Below, in pieces: positions 30,056 to 41,598 of a stretch of 64,000 bases of DNA. Under the pieces are notes generated by a model. That model was not told the DNA's origin. It did not search any database and saw nothing but the letters and a program-made list of their open reading frames with translations. Both the position numbers and the translations under genes were made by a program. How positions within the stretch are numbered: the stretch's first letter is position 1; every line of letters starts with the position of its first letter. Source of the stretch: Symbiodinium natans (taxonomy: Eukaryota > Sar > Dinophyceae > Suessiales > Symbiodiniaceae). Location of the stretch: contig CAJNDS010002634.1 of NCBI GenBank assembly GCA_905221605.1, positions 2,069,077 through 2,133,076 on the forward strand, in the 5' to 3' direction.

Positions 30056-32297
30056 GCCGGACGAAGGTCTGCTGCGGCAAGCTTCTTGATGCCCCCAGCT
30101 TGAACTTTGGGGTTCTCGGAGCGCCCGAGCGGCTTCTTCGTAAGCGGGTTCCGGAGGAAGGGTTCCGGAGCGAGCGCTCAAGGAGCGAGCGCGTGCCTCT
30201 TCAAGCGGGAAGCTTGAAAGAAAACACTGTCGGCTGTATGGGGCGCAGCGTGCCGGATTCAAGGCCACCACGCGCTTCAAGAACCCATGAAAAACGCGTT
30301 CTGCTGCTGTTGGGGATACCTGCTGGGATGATGTTTAATTAGGGTTTAGGGTTTAGGGTGTAGGGTTTCGGGTTTAGGGTTTAGGGCTTAGAACCCAAAG
30401 GAATATCACGAACTATAGTTCCCTTGCTATTCAGTTCATGTGTTTGTGGGTCTGTTCCTTTCTCTTGTCAGCATCCCAGGCAAGCGGCTACCCGAGCAAA
30501 GGCAGCTTCTCCAACTTTGTATCGCTCCTTGACTCAGAACTTCGGGTCCCTTTTTGGGTACCTTGTTTAGAAGCTGCCGCACTACAGAGGGACCCCGGAA
30601 TGGAACCAAATTTCAAGAACAAACTACTCAGGGCTCAGGACTTTAGGGGTCTTGGGAGAAGATTGGTCAGTATGATACAGTATGTTGCACTGAAGACCTC
30701 TAAACCCTAAACCCTACACCCCAGTACGGCCTGAGAAGCCCCTTCAGTCATGGGACAACTCTACAGCCTAAACCCCCCCTAAACCCTAAACTCAAGCTTT
30801 TGACCCCTCTCTTGAGGACCAGTCCCCTAGGAATGGTCGGAATGCCCCGAAACCCCAGGCCAGGGGCCTCCGCAGCGTCTCCCGCATGGGGGTCACCCCC
30901 CTCTTTGCGACCTGAAATGCTGTAAGACCTGCTTGAAAATGTACCTGAAACCAGAGCCTGCTGGGACCCCCGACCACTTTCTGGGACACAAGACTCCCTC
31001 GAACCCCCCGGACACTGGAACGGAAGAAGTTTTTGGAAGTGGGCGGTTGGCTTCAGTGTTGGCCTAAACCCCACAGAGAATAGGTTTGGGTGCGCCATTT
31101 CAAAGCAAACCCTAACCCTAAACCCTGAACTCTCCCAAAACCCTAGAAGTCTCAGACCCTCTGCCTCAGTCCCATAACTCCCCTGTTGCCCTTTGTGGGT
31201 TCGAGATTCCCTTACAGTAACCAGCCCCCCCAAAGGTTACGAAACCCGAAGTAATCATAAACCCTAAACCAAGCTAGGCGGACGGCTAAAAACCCCTAAA
31301 CCCTAAATCCTAACCCTAAACCCCTTAAACCCTACCGACCAAGGAATGAGTACCAAGGCATGAACGTTCTCGAAGTGCAACCGGCGGCTTCGGGCAAGAG
31401 CAACTGGGGCTTTAGGGTTTTTAACGGTTTAGGGTTTAGGGTTTTTGGTTTAGAGCTAGTGTTTAAGGGCTTTGGGGTTCTTAAGGTTGAGGGGCTTTCC
31501 TGTTTTTTGGGTTCATCCCTTAAATGCGTTGAGGATCCTATTGCAACTAAGGAGCATTCCTCAAAGCTACATCCAAACCCCAAAGTCTAAAACGAGCCCA
31601 CGCCCCCGCAGGCTGTGCGGGCGAGGCTTGCCGAGCGCCAGCGAGCGCTTGTCTCACTCGCAACCCGAACCGCTCGCTGTGGATGCCTGTACGCATGCTG
31701 TATACGCCCTATAACCTCCAAGGAAAGGCTCTGGAGGCTCCCACCCCTACCTCCACGGAAATGCTCTGGAGGCTCCCACCTCTGCATGCCCCAAACACGG
31801 TCTTCTCAGTACTGGTCCCTTACAGTAAAGTAAGTACTCAAGTCATGACCTGTAAAAGGCGCTGACCTTTCAGGGAGGGGTAGCCCCATGGCCCTGCTGG
31901 CCCCCGCCCTATCTCTACCTGGCCGACTCGTTGTCTGGCTTCCTGGCCTGCCCCCTCCGGCCCGGCCCCCTGGCTCTGGCCCTTGTGGCCTTGGACTCCT
32001 GAATCTTCTTGAAACTGTCTGGGACCCCCCGACCCCCCTAGCATTCCTTTGACTCTCGGACCCAACCCCGAATTCATGAAACTGAATAAGTTTTTAGAAA
32101 TGGACTGTTGCCTTGAGTTTAGGCCTAAACCCTTAAAGGAAGAGGTTTGGGTGGCTTAGCCGTCTCGGACGGCGTGGGGTGGGAGAAAAGTGTTAGATGA
32201 CCCTCCACAATCGGGCCAAAGCTGCTCTTCGCACCTCACGAAGCTTTCGAGCTTGTTCCGAAATCTAACCTTCACAGCACCTACGCCCAAAAACCCT
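30056..32297. other. repeat-rich stretch without a confident gene
   Basis: TTTAGGG array at 30332-30388. The block at 31010-31090 resembles 32075-32150 (GTTTTTGGAAGTGG against GTTTTTAGAAATGG). A 46-bp tandem doublet is at 31725-31785 (CTCTGGAGGCTCCCACC twice). ORFs such as 30748-31233 (minus) lack domains. Confidence 0.45.
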
Positions 32298-32369
32298 GAA
32301 TCCTAAACCCTAAACCCTAAACCCCAAACCCCAAACCCCAAACCCCAAACCCCACCCTGGGTATTCCAG

Positions 32370-32440
32370 GCAACCAGCTGGGGGATGCCGGCGCCTCCGA
32401 CAAATGGCTGCAGAATGAAATCAAGGACTCGGAGTCCTAA
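32370..32440 (+). CDS. putative exon
   Basis: ATTCCAG ends at 32369. Frame GNQLGDAGASDKWLQNEIKD then SES, stop TAA 32438. Flanked by CCCTAAA arrays at 32298-32354 and 32450-32495. It has no obvious donor, so it may be a gene end. Confidence 0.45.
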
Positions 32441-32641
32441 GCTTTGAGCCCTAAACCCTAAACCCTAAACCCTAAAACCTAAACCCTAACCCCCAAGCAC
32501 CCTGAGTCCTAAGATACTTAGGGCCTTTGAAAGACTACGTAGCTGCAGGGGCAGAGTGATCTGGTGAACCTTCCAAGATGCCCTACCTTGATCAAAGTTT
32601 AGGGCGTGCGGTTTAGGGTTTCGTGTTGCATTTTGCTCCAG

Positions 32642-33271
32642 GAGCTGTGCGACAGGGTTCGGACGAATGGAAAGTTGGCAGATAAGCTCAAGGCCTCGTG
32701 CGACAAGAGGTTTTCTGGACTGACAGATCGGAAGACCGACACTGTGGTAATCGTCTCCGATGGCGAGGTCGAGACTGCCACTGCTGCAGACGATGTCTTC
32801 GCCAACTACGTATTCGACAGTGACGCGGGGGTGAAAAGTGTGTCTGTTATCAAGCCAAGAGGCAGAGCCGTTAGCCCCCCTGAGGGGATGAAACCCTTCA
32901 GTAGCAACCCCTTCAATGGCGGCTATGTGGTCGGGGAGAACGGGGTGCCGCCTGACTATTCTGTGAATCTTGAGAGGGCAGCATCTTCATGGTACAAGGT
33001 ACCGAACAATCGAGGATTGCTACAGAGTCAAGGAATTAGCAACAGGGAAAGCATGGACTGGATGAGAAAGCTTGTGATGAACGAGGTGGAGAGGCCAGAT
33101 CACTCAGTCAGCACATATGCAAAGGTCATTAAAGAGTCCCTGGAGACGAAATGGGGAGGACCGTTTCAGGTCGCGGTGGCAGAAAGCCCCTTCACATCAC
33201 CTTCACTTGGTTCGGCCAGCATCTATGCAGAGTTTGAGGTGGGGGATCTTTTTGTGCACATCATCGCGTGA
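32642..33271 (+). CDS. exon with C-terminal dynein-light-chain (LC8)-like region
   Basis: A TTGCTCCAG acceptor ends at 32641, and 209 codons are open to TGA 33269. The first 130 residues are unique (VVIVSDGEVETATAADDVFA, GRAVSPPEGMKPFSSNPFNG). The last 80 (STYAKVIKESLETKWGGPFQ, SASIYAEFEVGDLFVHII) follow the LC8 dynein light chain pattern of a basic helix with IKxxLExKW, a short strand, and a C-terminal FxxGxxFVxII strand. The resemblance is by eye and lacks the usual VGxxFGS motif. LC8 proteins dimerise and bind dynein intermediate chains and other partners. This protein would carry it behind an unknown N-terminal region. Coding status is strong, the domain call moderate. Confidence 0.6.
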   Translation, partial: ELCDRVRTNGKLADKLKASCDKRFSGLTDRKTDTVVIVSDGEVETATAADDVFANYVFDSDAGVKSVSVIKPRGRAVSPPEGMKPFSSNPFNGGYVVGENGVPPDYSVNLERAASSWYKVPNNRGLLQSQGISNRESMDWMRKLVMNEVERPDHSVSTYAKVIKESLETKWGGPFQVAVAESPFTSPSLGSASIYAEFEVGDLFVHIIA

Positions 33272-33603
33272 GAAGAGGAGAGACCGTGGGTGTTCCCAAA
33301 AAGGACTCCGCACTTGACGGGTTATGGTACTTACAGCCAGAAGAAGCCTAGGTAAGGGTGGAGCCATAGTTCTCCTACGTATAGCCCTTATAAGTGCCCA
33401 TGCACCTCCTAGTAGATGTCACGATTGCCATTTGCAGCCCTTTCATTTCTGTAGTGGACACCTGGCTATAGCGCCACTCTAAGCGAATAAGTACATGTGC
33501 GTGTTTGAAGCGTGCTTACTCGTACCCTATGCCTGGTGTACTTGGATGGGCAGGGTTTTGTTGGGATTAGCAGGGTGTAGAATCTAGGGCTTACCTACGG
33601 AAT

Positions 33604-33864
33604 CCAAAACCTGCTTTACAGCAGGTAGAGATCCAAGAGCCGGGGTGTTAGTCGATGTTTGCTAAACACCTGGTTTTGGGCCACAAAACCAGGTTTCCGA
33701 TTTTGCAGCCCACCCACAACCCGTAAAAACCTGTGTGAAACCCGTAAAAACCCGTGTGAAACCCGCAAAAGCCTGTGGTGGCAAGCCAGGTTTCTCCTTG
33801 CCTTCTGCAAGTTTCTCTTAGAAAGTCGGGTTTTTAAGCACAACCTGCATTAAGCAGGTTTTGG
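33604..33864. mobile_element. MITE-like element with internal 20-bp repeats
   Basis: Ends CCAAAACCTGCTTTACAGCA (then GGT) and ACCTGCATTAAGCAGGTTTT (then GG) are inverted copies. The interior has four imperfect repeats of AACCCGTAAAAACCCGTGTG at 33718-33775 and further AACCTGG inverted motifs. 261 bp. Confidence 0.8.
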
Positions 33865-33961
33865 TTGCTGTAGGTAGGGCTTAGGGTCTAGTGAAACCCC
33901 AAGTCCTAAACTGGCCCTAGCAATGAACTCGTCTTGGTTCGTCTGTAGCTGCCCCTGCGCA

Positions 33962-34990
33962 GTGATGCGAACCAATCCAATCAGACATCTGTTCTCACAT
34001 AACAAGTTCTGGAATCGTTTGTTCTTTTGCTTTCTTTATATGATCCTGTTTGCGTTCCTGGAGGTTCCCGGTTTAACTGGGGATGGCACTTGGTTTTTGC
34101 TGCATGGTTGGGAGTCTCTGGGTTGCGAATGGGGTTGTCGTTTCAATAATCGCCAGAGTAGAACACTCTGCACGAAGCAGTTGGTTTCACCCGCAAACCC
34201 TATAAACCCTAAACCCCATGCTTGACATAGCGCCGCCCCGCATACATTGTTGGGTCGTGCCTGTAGAATCCGCTCCGAGCCTCGATCATGCCGCATGAAC
34301 TTCGATCCAGCCTGGAGAGGGGTTGAGGGTTGAGGGCTTAGGGTTTCGGGTTTGGGGTTTGAGGTTTGAGGTTTGGGGTTTGGGGTTTGGGGTTTGGGGT
34401 TTTGGGTTTGGGGTTTAGGGTTTAGGGTTTAGGGTTTAGGGTTTAGGGTGGTGGGGGCTCTAAGGCTTGAACGTCTCATCGCATGTGGGGTATTGCTGAG
34501 CACTGTTGCCGTTCATCGGTTCCAACTGCATAGGAACAACTTCCTCCCGCTTACCATGCATTTGCAGCTCTTGAGGCTAGGGACCCGCTGCCTATTCATT
34601 GCGTTAGCCATTTCGGGGGGATATCTGCATGTCCATAGTTCATGTCTCGAAGTCTTTGCAACATGGCTTCTAAATTCCATAAACCCTCTAAATGTCCTAG
34701 ACGTAGAAGCCCTTAACCCTATAAACCCAACAAACCCTACCTTCAAAAAGCGTGGGAGAATGGATGGTCTGGCAAGCTTCCGGGCGCCGCCACGGCCTTC
34801 GCTTTAGCAAGGAGTGTGTGGCGGGCTTTGGGTCGGGCGCTGGATTTTGGGTCTTGGATGCTGGGTTTTGGGTTTTGGATGCCAACGAAGAGGTTTCGAC
34901 ATTTAGGGTTTTGGGGATTTCGGCTTGGACTTGGCTTGGGGGCGGGGAGGGTGGGGGGGGGGAAAGGGCACTTCATCATGCTCTGGCTGT
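33962..34990. repeat. segmental duplication, copy 2 (with 21180-22210)
   Basis: Starts GATGCGAACCAATCCAATCA like copy 1 and keeps the same block order. A telomere-like array at 34322-34450 sits where copy 1 has 21485-21570. Copy 2 retains an open + frame at 34448-34700 (HRFQLHRNNFLPLTMHLQLL, SSCLEVFATWLLNSIN) that copy 1 has lost to stops and an inserted TTTAGGG block. Whether it is or was a gene is unknown. Confidence 0.8.
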
Positions 34991-35329
34991 AGAAGTCGGA
35001 TCACGCCAGCCATCTCTCTGTGTCAACGGGTCAGGGCATGAGCACTCTTGCATGTGATGTACAAGCCGGCGTGCCTCAGAAAGGCGGCAAAATACGGCAG
35101 CCCTACTTATACAGCTCATCCCTTTCTCCCGTTTATAGGGTTCCAGGATTTCAAGATGTCTAGGGGCCTGTTCAAGGGTGCCAGGGTGCCGTGCCCGGGC
35201 GGGGCGGGGGGTCACCATCTGAAGTTTTTGGGGAGTTGAGGGCTTTATCGGGTCTTGGGAGTTTGAAGGCCTAGGCTTAGGTCTTATCTTGGCCCGGTGC
35301 CTTCTGTACCAGGGCCCTTTCTTTTCCCA

Positions 35330-37180
35330 AAAATAGTAATGTATTACGAAATCTTCATTGAGAGACTAAAACGATAATCCTCTATGAACAAGATCATGGA
35401 TACCGATTATATTGAAGATAAGAGAATATAAATTTCGCGCATTCATTAAGGAATATAAAATAAACATATTTAATTATCGATTTTCTAAATCCTGAATATT
35501 AAATCTATGAATTGGTAACGACCCAAGAATACTTACAATCTTTGAAAACCACTTGATTTATATATTGGACGAACTAAAATGAAGAGAGACCTTATATTCT
35601 TGGTAATTTGAAGATGTTTGATGATTATTTTTGGGTATAGAAATTTTTTGTACTAAACAAATTGAAGATTCTCGGGTTGGATAATAGATTTCATAGATTT
35701 TGAAATCTTCGTTTTTTTCGATTTCAAGAATTAGGAATTAGTTTCATCTGAATTAAGGGCAAGATCTGATTGATATTTTTGGATATATATATGTATATAT
35801 ATATATATCATTTATATCATATATATATCTCATTTATATTATAGGCTCCCAAGATTTATTCGATTAAGGATTTATGGATTTATCGCTAAGACATATATTT
35901 TTATTTAAGTTCTATTGGATTTGATATTTTCATCGATTGGAATTTTAGAATTAAATCTCTACCCAATCTTAAAGAAATGAGGAAGGGAGGAATATTGATT
36001 AGAATGGAGGGAGGGGGAGGGGGGATAATAGAGATATGGAGATTATTTGGGAGAATTCTCAATTCTCGCCACTAAACTATATAGAAAGAATATCGAATTA
36101 ATTCTGGCATTATTTACACATAAACATTATAAACCATTTTTGCATCCGGAAATATCAAAAAAAATTTCAGAGATTCCAAAAGAAATTAATCTAATTAAAT
36201 ATATCTTTCTTACATATCAAATTATCATGAAATAAAATCATGATAAATTCTTAATCATCATCCCCAGGAGAAATATTAAATTCATTTTATAGATATCTAA
36301 TTGCGAATATTATGATTTCTACATTAATTGAATTTAAAGAATGGAAATGGGGGATGTGGATCTATCTGAAAAGATAAATGATATCCGAAAAATAATCGGA
36401 AAGAATTATGGATATTTCAATTCTCGCTTTTTGGAAATTCTCTGGGGGAGGAATAATATATTTATGATTAATTTTTTTAAATTTCGATCCTTCTTTTTTT
36501 CATAAATTCTTCATATTATATTATGAATATAATCTAAACCTTCTATTTTATCGAAGAAATTTTGGATTTCGAATCATGATGAATTATGAATTTTTGGGAT
36601 TAGATATCTCTTATATCTTTCTATGATCAATTATGAAATTGGATTATCGTCTTTATTAAATATAATCCCAACTCATGATTATATAAAATAATCTAGATAT
36701 ATTATTGGCATTTTCGATTCTGAACTTGATGATTGGAAATTTATCTAGGTGAGATTCCGAGGATTATTGAGGATGGAAATTAGAATGGAATATAGGGGAT
36801 CATATACGCCCTTCGGGAGAAAGAGATTATTTTCTTATATATAATATTTTCTTATTCCTCTTGCAAATGGGATGTTTCTCTTAATTTCCATATCAGCCTC
36901 AGAAAAAGATAGGGGATCATTTGATAGATTGCAATTTATTCTATCTTCATTGATATCCAAACCTTGGAGGAAATTTCGATGGATCGATATATCATGATGA
37001 ATATTTATAAGGAATTGATGATTTTTCTGAAAATTTTGCGGGGAATCGAAAAAGGAGATTTGAAATTATTGAATTTATTAGAAAGCAAAATTCTTCACGA
37101 TTGAAGAAACGAATAGATGATTCTCGAAGGAATTATTTGATTAGATTTAATGACGATTATAAAAGGGACTAGAGGGGACC
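35330..37180. other. AT-rich island, no gene
   Basis: About 1.85 kb of strikingly A+T-rich sequence (roughly 70-75% by eye), full of GAATTT, AATATA and GGATTT words, with (TA)n at 35790-35830. It has no open frame above about 62 codons and no telomere repeats. It is flanked abruptly by GC-balanced DNA. Origin unknown: organellar, symbiont or satellite-like sequence are possible. Confidence 0.8.
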
Positions 37181-37689
37181 CGTCGATTCCATCGACGGCA
37201 TATCCGCCTACTAAATAGAAATAGATATACGTTAAAACTCTCTCTCTCTCTCTCGGTCGCTGCAGAGGTAACTCCACATAGCGGCGCTGTGAGACATACA
37301 GTCTGGCACTGTGACCAAACCGGCTCATCGTGTGAGCAATTGGTGAAGGTTCCACATGACCGGCCCGAAAGGCCCAAGCATCATGTGGGGAGGCCTCATG
37401 TCTATATGAACACAAAACGGAACTACAAAAGAAGCAAAACGAGAATGCCGCATATCAACGGTGAACCATATGTACAAAACGAAGCAAGGAAAAAGACATA
37501 GTGATAGTGAGCCGCACTTGCACATGGGGCATCAGGGGCATGCCAGTACCCATGAGAGCATAGGCACCAGTCAGAGCCGTAACGCGCAATCGAAGCACGT
37601 CCGTCACCCCACGCATCCCCTCGACGACCCCCACTCAGGCCTACCAATCCCAGGAGGGCGATAGACATGAGCTGCCGCGCACTCTCTGA
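37181..37689 (-). other. 3' region of the LINE-type element
   Basis: Between the AT-rich island and the stop of the USP-like frame. Contains a (CT)n run at 37236-37252. No gene supported. The exact 3' end of the element and its target-site duplication were not located. Confidence 0.4.
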
Positions 37690-39087
37690 CTACTCTACAA
37701 TGCCACTCAATGGTTCAGGGATTTGACGTGTCAAAAAGACAATGTAGCCTCGCTGGTCTACAAGTCCGCAAAACGATGCATGCTCCTCTTCAGTCCCAAC
37801 CCTGACGAGCTGAGGTCTTGTATCGTCATCTTTAAGAGCCCAGCCGTGTCCTGTTCGCAACAAAGCACGATAGTGGCCTTCATGACAGGAGCGCCCATCA
37901 TGTATGACTATGGAGCAAACCCGATACGCATGCCAATCAACGTGCAGAGATGTTGGAGTGGTGAAGACTGGCATGTAGACATCCTGCCTTGTCACTCGGT
38001 ACGTACGACCATCCTTGTTCCAACCTGAGTCATGTCGCTTAAAGCGAGGGAGCGCCAACACATCAAAAGGAGCAGGCTCCTGGAGGGCATATATCTCTCG
38101 CTGTGAGTGCCAACATGCAATGAGCGATTGCAACGTGTTTTCGGGCGCATCAGGCGGTGTGTGCAAGCTGATGGGCACAAGGGCACAATATCCACCATCT
38201 GTGGTTCCCTCCACGCCGGCTTCAATTGTGCGAGCCTCCCACTTACCTGCCCAGTGCTGAATGCCGAGTTTATTATGTAGATACATGTAAAAGTCAGCAA
38301 CGTCATGTTGTATGTGCGGCCTCAACCATCCCAGCATCACGAAAGCGAGAGACCTGTACAGAGAGATGGGCTGTTGGTGCGCACACCGAAACACATGGAG
38401 AAGCGGCTGAATGGCATGTTGCAGTTGGGGAGGCAGGAATGCAACTGGGCTGGAGCTCAGAGCCCACACACAGGCTGTGATGGAGGCATTTATGTAGCAG
38501 TGGTTACCGGGGTTCAGGAGTCGCGCCTGCAGTATGGTATGGACGAGGTCCACCGGTGCTGTCGTGGTAGAGCCGGGATGGGCCCCCGAGACAGGATCCC
38601 TTAGAGCAGATCTGTCTTTCTGAGCTACCGATCGCGAAGGCGGTTCAGGATCTTTTGCAGCTCCTGACAAGCAGGGCTCCGCTTCATGCCCTCCGGCCGA
38701 AGCTGTGCTCCGATGAGGGACAAAGCCGAATGTCCACAGAGCAGCCTGACGCAGTCGTAGAGCTCGTCCGCCTTGGCCCCCCGCAGTGAGACCTCGATGA
38801 GGAACACCGTGGTCGGCTTGGTCATGTTCTCCGTGATGGCCCGGGTTGCATGGCATCGAAGAAGTGTGACCGGCTCTTGGAAGCCGGCCTTCAACTTGGC
38901 CAGGAGCTCCACTGTCCGATCGAAGTCCATGGGAGTACGTTGCTCGTCCTTGACCAACCTCTGAAGTGCAGGGCTCCACTTCTCTATGATCCACTGGTTC
39001 TCGGCATTGAGGCGTCCTTGGTTCCTGACCGCAGTCATTGCCGCCGGCGTGTTCTGGAGTTCTGCGAGCCTGGCCTCCATCTCCATC

Positions 39088-39139
<52 letters not shown>

Positions 39140-41598
39140 TCATCCTTACAATGCAGTCCATAACCAAGCACCTCAGAGGAAGCCGAACCTGGTCTGGGGT
39201 GGCCTCTCGCATCTCCTGCCACCTTTTCGTTACTTTGAGGAACGGGGCAATGATGCCCGGGGTCTGATTGGCCATGTGTAGGACAAAGGCCCGGTCTGAC
39301 CGAGTGAGGTTGGAGTGGTCCTCTTGCCTGATCGCCATCTGGGCTACCAAGCGAACTGCCGTCTCCAGGTCCGCGTTGGTTTGCCTCTTGGCCGGCCGCT
39401 GTGTCCTGGTGCCTCGACTGGGTGGCGTTGCCGTAGATGCCGTACCGGTAGAGCGCGTTGACCGCGGCGACTGACTTTTCCTCCTTTTGTTGGGCGGGGT
39501 GGTAAGGAGTGGTGCTTCTGCCGTCTCCTGCATCCCCTCTAACTCCTCCTTGTTCCGTGCTGTGGCCACGCTGGGGAGCAAGTCCCAGAAGGCCTGTGCC
39601 TCTGCTGCTGCCGTCATCATGCGCTAGCGCAAGGGGTCTACGACTGTGAGCAGTCAGTGAAAGAGGAGCTTGGGCACTGCCGGGCCGCAGCAGAAGTTGC
39701 AACATGCATGCTTGAAAAGCAGCTGTACACTGCCTGTTATGTCCCTTTGAAGCGACAGGACACAGACAAGCCCAGCACGGTTGGCCTTTAGATGGCATGG
39801 AAAGAGCTAGACATCGAGCGCCCAGCCGCACAGCTGCACAGTGATGATCCTGCCACTCCTGCGCGTGTATGCGCTTCCAGTGTGTTTTTACGGCACGATA
39901 GTCAGCAATCCATTGGTTACACAGAGCACACCTTTGCATTAGGCGCCTGCGGAAGGAGCGTACTGTGCAGATGATGGTCCAGGCATCTGCGAAGGAAGAT
40001 GATGATAGCAGGGCTCTGACATCTTGGTCCTGAAAAAGGGACCCATTGACCAAACTACAAGTTGCATCTGTCCTGACAGCCTGGCGGTCTGTGCTCTGAA
40101 GCTGAAAACGGGCCTCAGCCATTTCTCGGAGGCCTGGGCAGGCATGCTCGGCCACGTGTTGCTTGAACGGTCCCCAATGCGAAAACGACTTGCTGCAGAA
40201 CCGGCATTGCGGCAGGCCTGCAACAGCGCAGGAGTGCGCATCAAGAGCAGCGCGGCCTGGCACGGCGTCTGGGTGCTTTTTGGCACGGTGTATGCGCATA
40301 CCTCTGTCATCCAGAAAGTATAGGCCACACACAGGACACGCAACGCGAGTTAGTGCGGGTTCTGTTACCGGTATTACAGCTTGGGGAGAGCCATTGTTAC
40401 ACGTTAAGCCCTGGTAGTGGTCTGCTACAAGGTGCAGATGAGTCTCAACCCAGGTATCGGGGAAGGTTTTGGCAGTGGGCATGTGAGCCAAAGACCTGTA
40501 GCTGTCAAGAAGATTGTTACATCGTCGACTTAACAGGTAAAGGGGGTCCTTTAGGTCATGCTTCTGCAGCAGCGCCTCCGTGGAGACGCCAGTGAGGTGC
40601 ACGGGACACCTGGTGATGGCTCGGACCTGTCTTACCATGGCCACTCTAAGCTCTTGTACTTCAGTCGGGGTCAAACAGCAGAGGTGCAAGCCAGTGAGAA
40701 AAACGGGCTGCAGGCATGCTCGCCAAAGCTGAACCTGTGACGCCTGGGTAAGGCAATGTTTCCCAGCAAGCAGCTTCCGCATCTGTGAGTATCGCGCTTT
40801 GGCCTGCGCAATGTTATGGCGCAGGGTGAGAGAGCCGAAATTACCATACGTCACTTCCATGCCCAGATACCTAAAAGACGTGCAAAGAGGGATAAGAAAG
40901 GGTTTAAAGCTTCCAAAACCCGGATGCGGTACGCGAAGGTGTGGCTTGTTCTGTATGATGGTGACATACTGCTTGCGTAGGGATCGCGCTTTGGGGCCGT
41001 GCATCAAGAGGAGGCACTTGGATTTGCCTGGGTTGACTTGGAGTCGCATTTCTGCAAGAAGGGCAAGAAAAGCACCCAGCTGAGTGACAGCGTGGTGCAG
41101 GTCTTTCTCAGCAGTCAGCATCCAAGACACATGGTTATCGTCTGCGAATAGCGTTATTCCTGCAGTTGTTGCAGCCGATAAGCATTCGCTTATTCGTCGA
41201 TACAGATAGCAGGAGTAACATATCCAAAGCGTTGGTGCCAACGTGCACCCTTGCCTTATCCCGTTCGTAGTGCGGGTGCTAGCCTGCTCCGAGCCTTGAG
41301 TGAGGTTGTACTCGCAAGAAGCATGGAGGGCTAATATGACACTTACGATGTCCTCTGAGATCCCTGCATCTCGGAGCGCCATGCCGAGCATACTTCGGTC
41401 GGCTAAATCAAAGGCCTTGGATAAATCCAGACTAACTTGTAGTCCACCTACAATGTCATGTTCCCTGTCTGGCCTAACCCCTGAGTTGGAGAACACGGCA
41501 TAAGGCGAAATCCATGGTTTGGTGGGCAATATACACGTACTGGGGGACGTCCGCAGCATACCTATCCACATACGGGAGGATTTTGTGTTTGAGAACAC
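37690..41598 (-). CDS. LINE-type ORF2 second part: RT, C2H2 fingers, USP-like protease domain
   Basis: 1302-codon open frame, the continuation of the endonuclease ORF after a frameshift. Residues 55-70 hold RT motif A (SLDLSKAFDLADR), 113-122 motif B (GIRQGCTLAP), and 151-154 the FADD catalytic motif C. Three C2H2 zinc fingers follow at about 421-442 (CPVCGLYF), 465-485 (CRFCSKSF) and 557-578 (CALCNQWI), as in LINEs of the non-LTR class. About residues 660-1000 are Gly/Pro-rich in this frame, and the true coding there is in another frame (38625-39620). From about 1020 to the end, a ubiquitin-specific protease (peptidase C19)-like domain shows a Cys box NPGNHCYINASITACVWAL (Cys near 38500) and a His box CHEGHYRALLRTGHGW with KDDDTRPQLV (near 37870). 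A second frameshift separates it from the RT part. The copy is disrupted. Confidence 0.8.
38625..39620 (-). CDS. LINE-type element, linker region between fingers and USP-like domain, with 16-Gly insert
   Basis: 331 codons in a different frame inside the 37690-41598 frame. Here this frame has normal protein composition (LETAVRLVAQMAIRQEDHSN; NQWIIEKWSPALQRLVKDEQ), while the long frame is Gly/Pro-rich, so this is the ancestral reading. It begins with an acidic segment and a basic NKRRKSQSPRS patch. A 48-base G tract (39089-39136 on the minus strand) encodes about 16 Gly without changing the frame. The protein on both sides of the tract is intact. Function unknown, probably part of the same polyprotein. 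Confidence 0.6.
39089..39136. repeat. 48-base poly-C (poly-G on coding strand)
   Basis: Uninterrupted C48 on +. It sits inside a coding frame and its length is a multiple of three as sequenced. Confidence 0.9.

Noticed and set aside
29468-30280. Minus-strand ORFs rich in FLVSLSPF
   Set aside because: Periodic translation of the 29640-30055 minisatellite.
35330-37180. AT-rich island as a mitochondrial gene insert
   Set aside because: No cox1, cob, cox3 or rRNA-like stretch recognised and no ORF above 62 codons, so the origin is left open.
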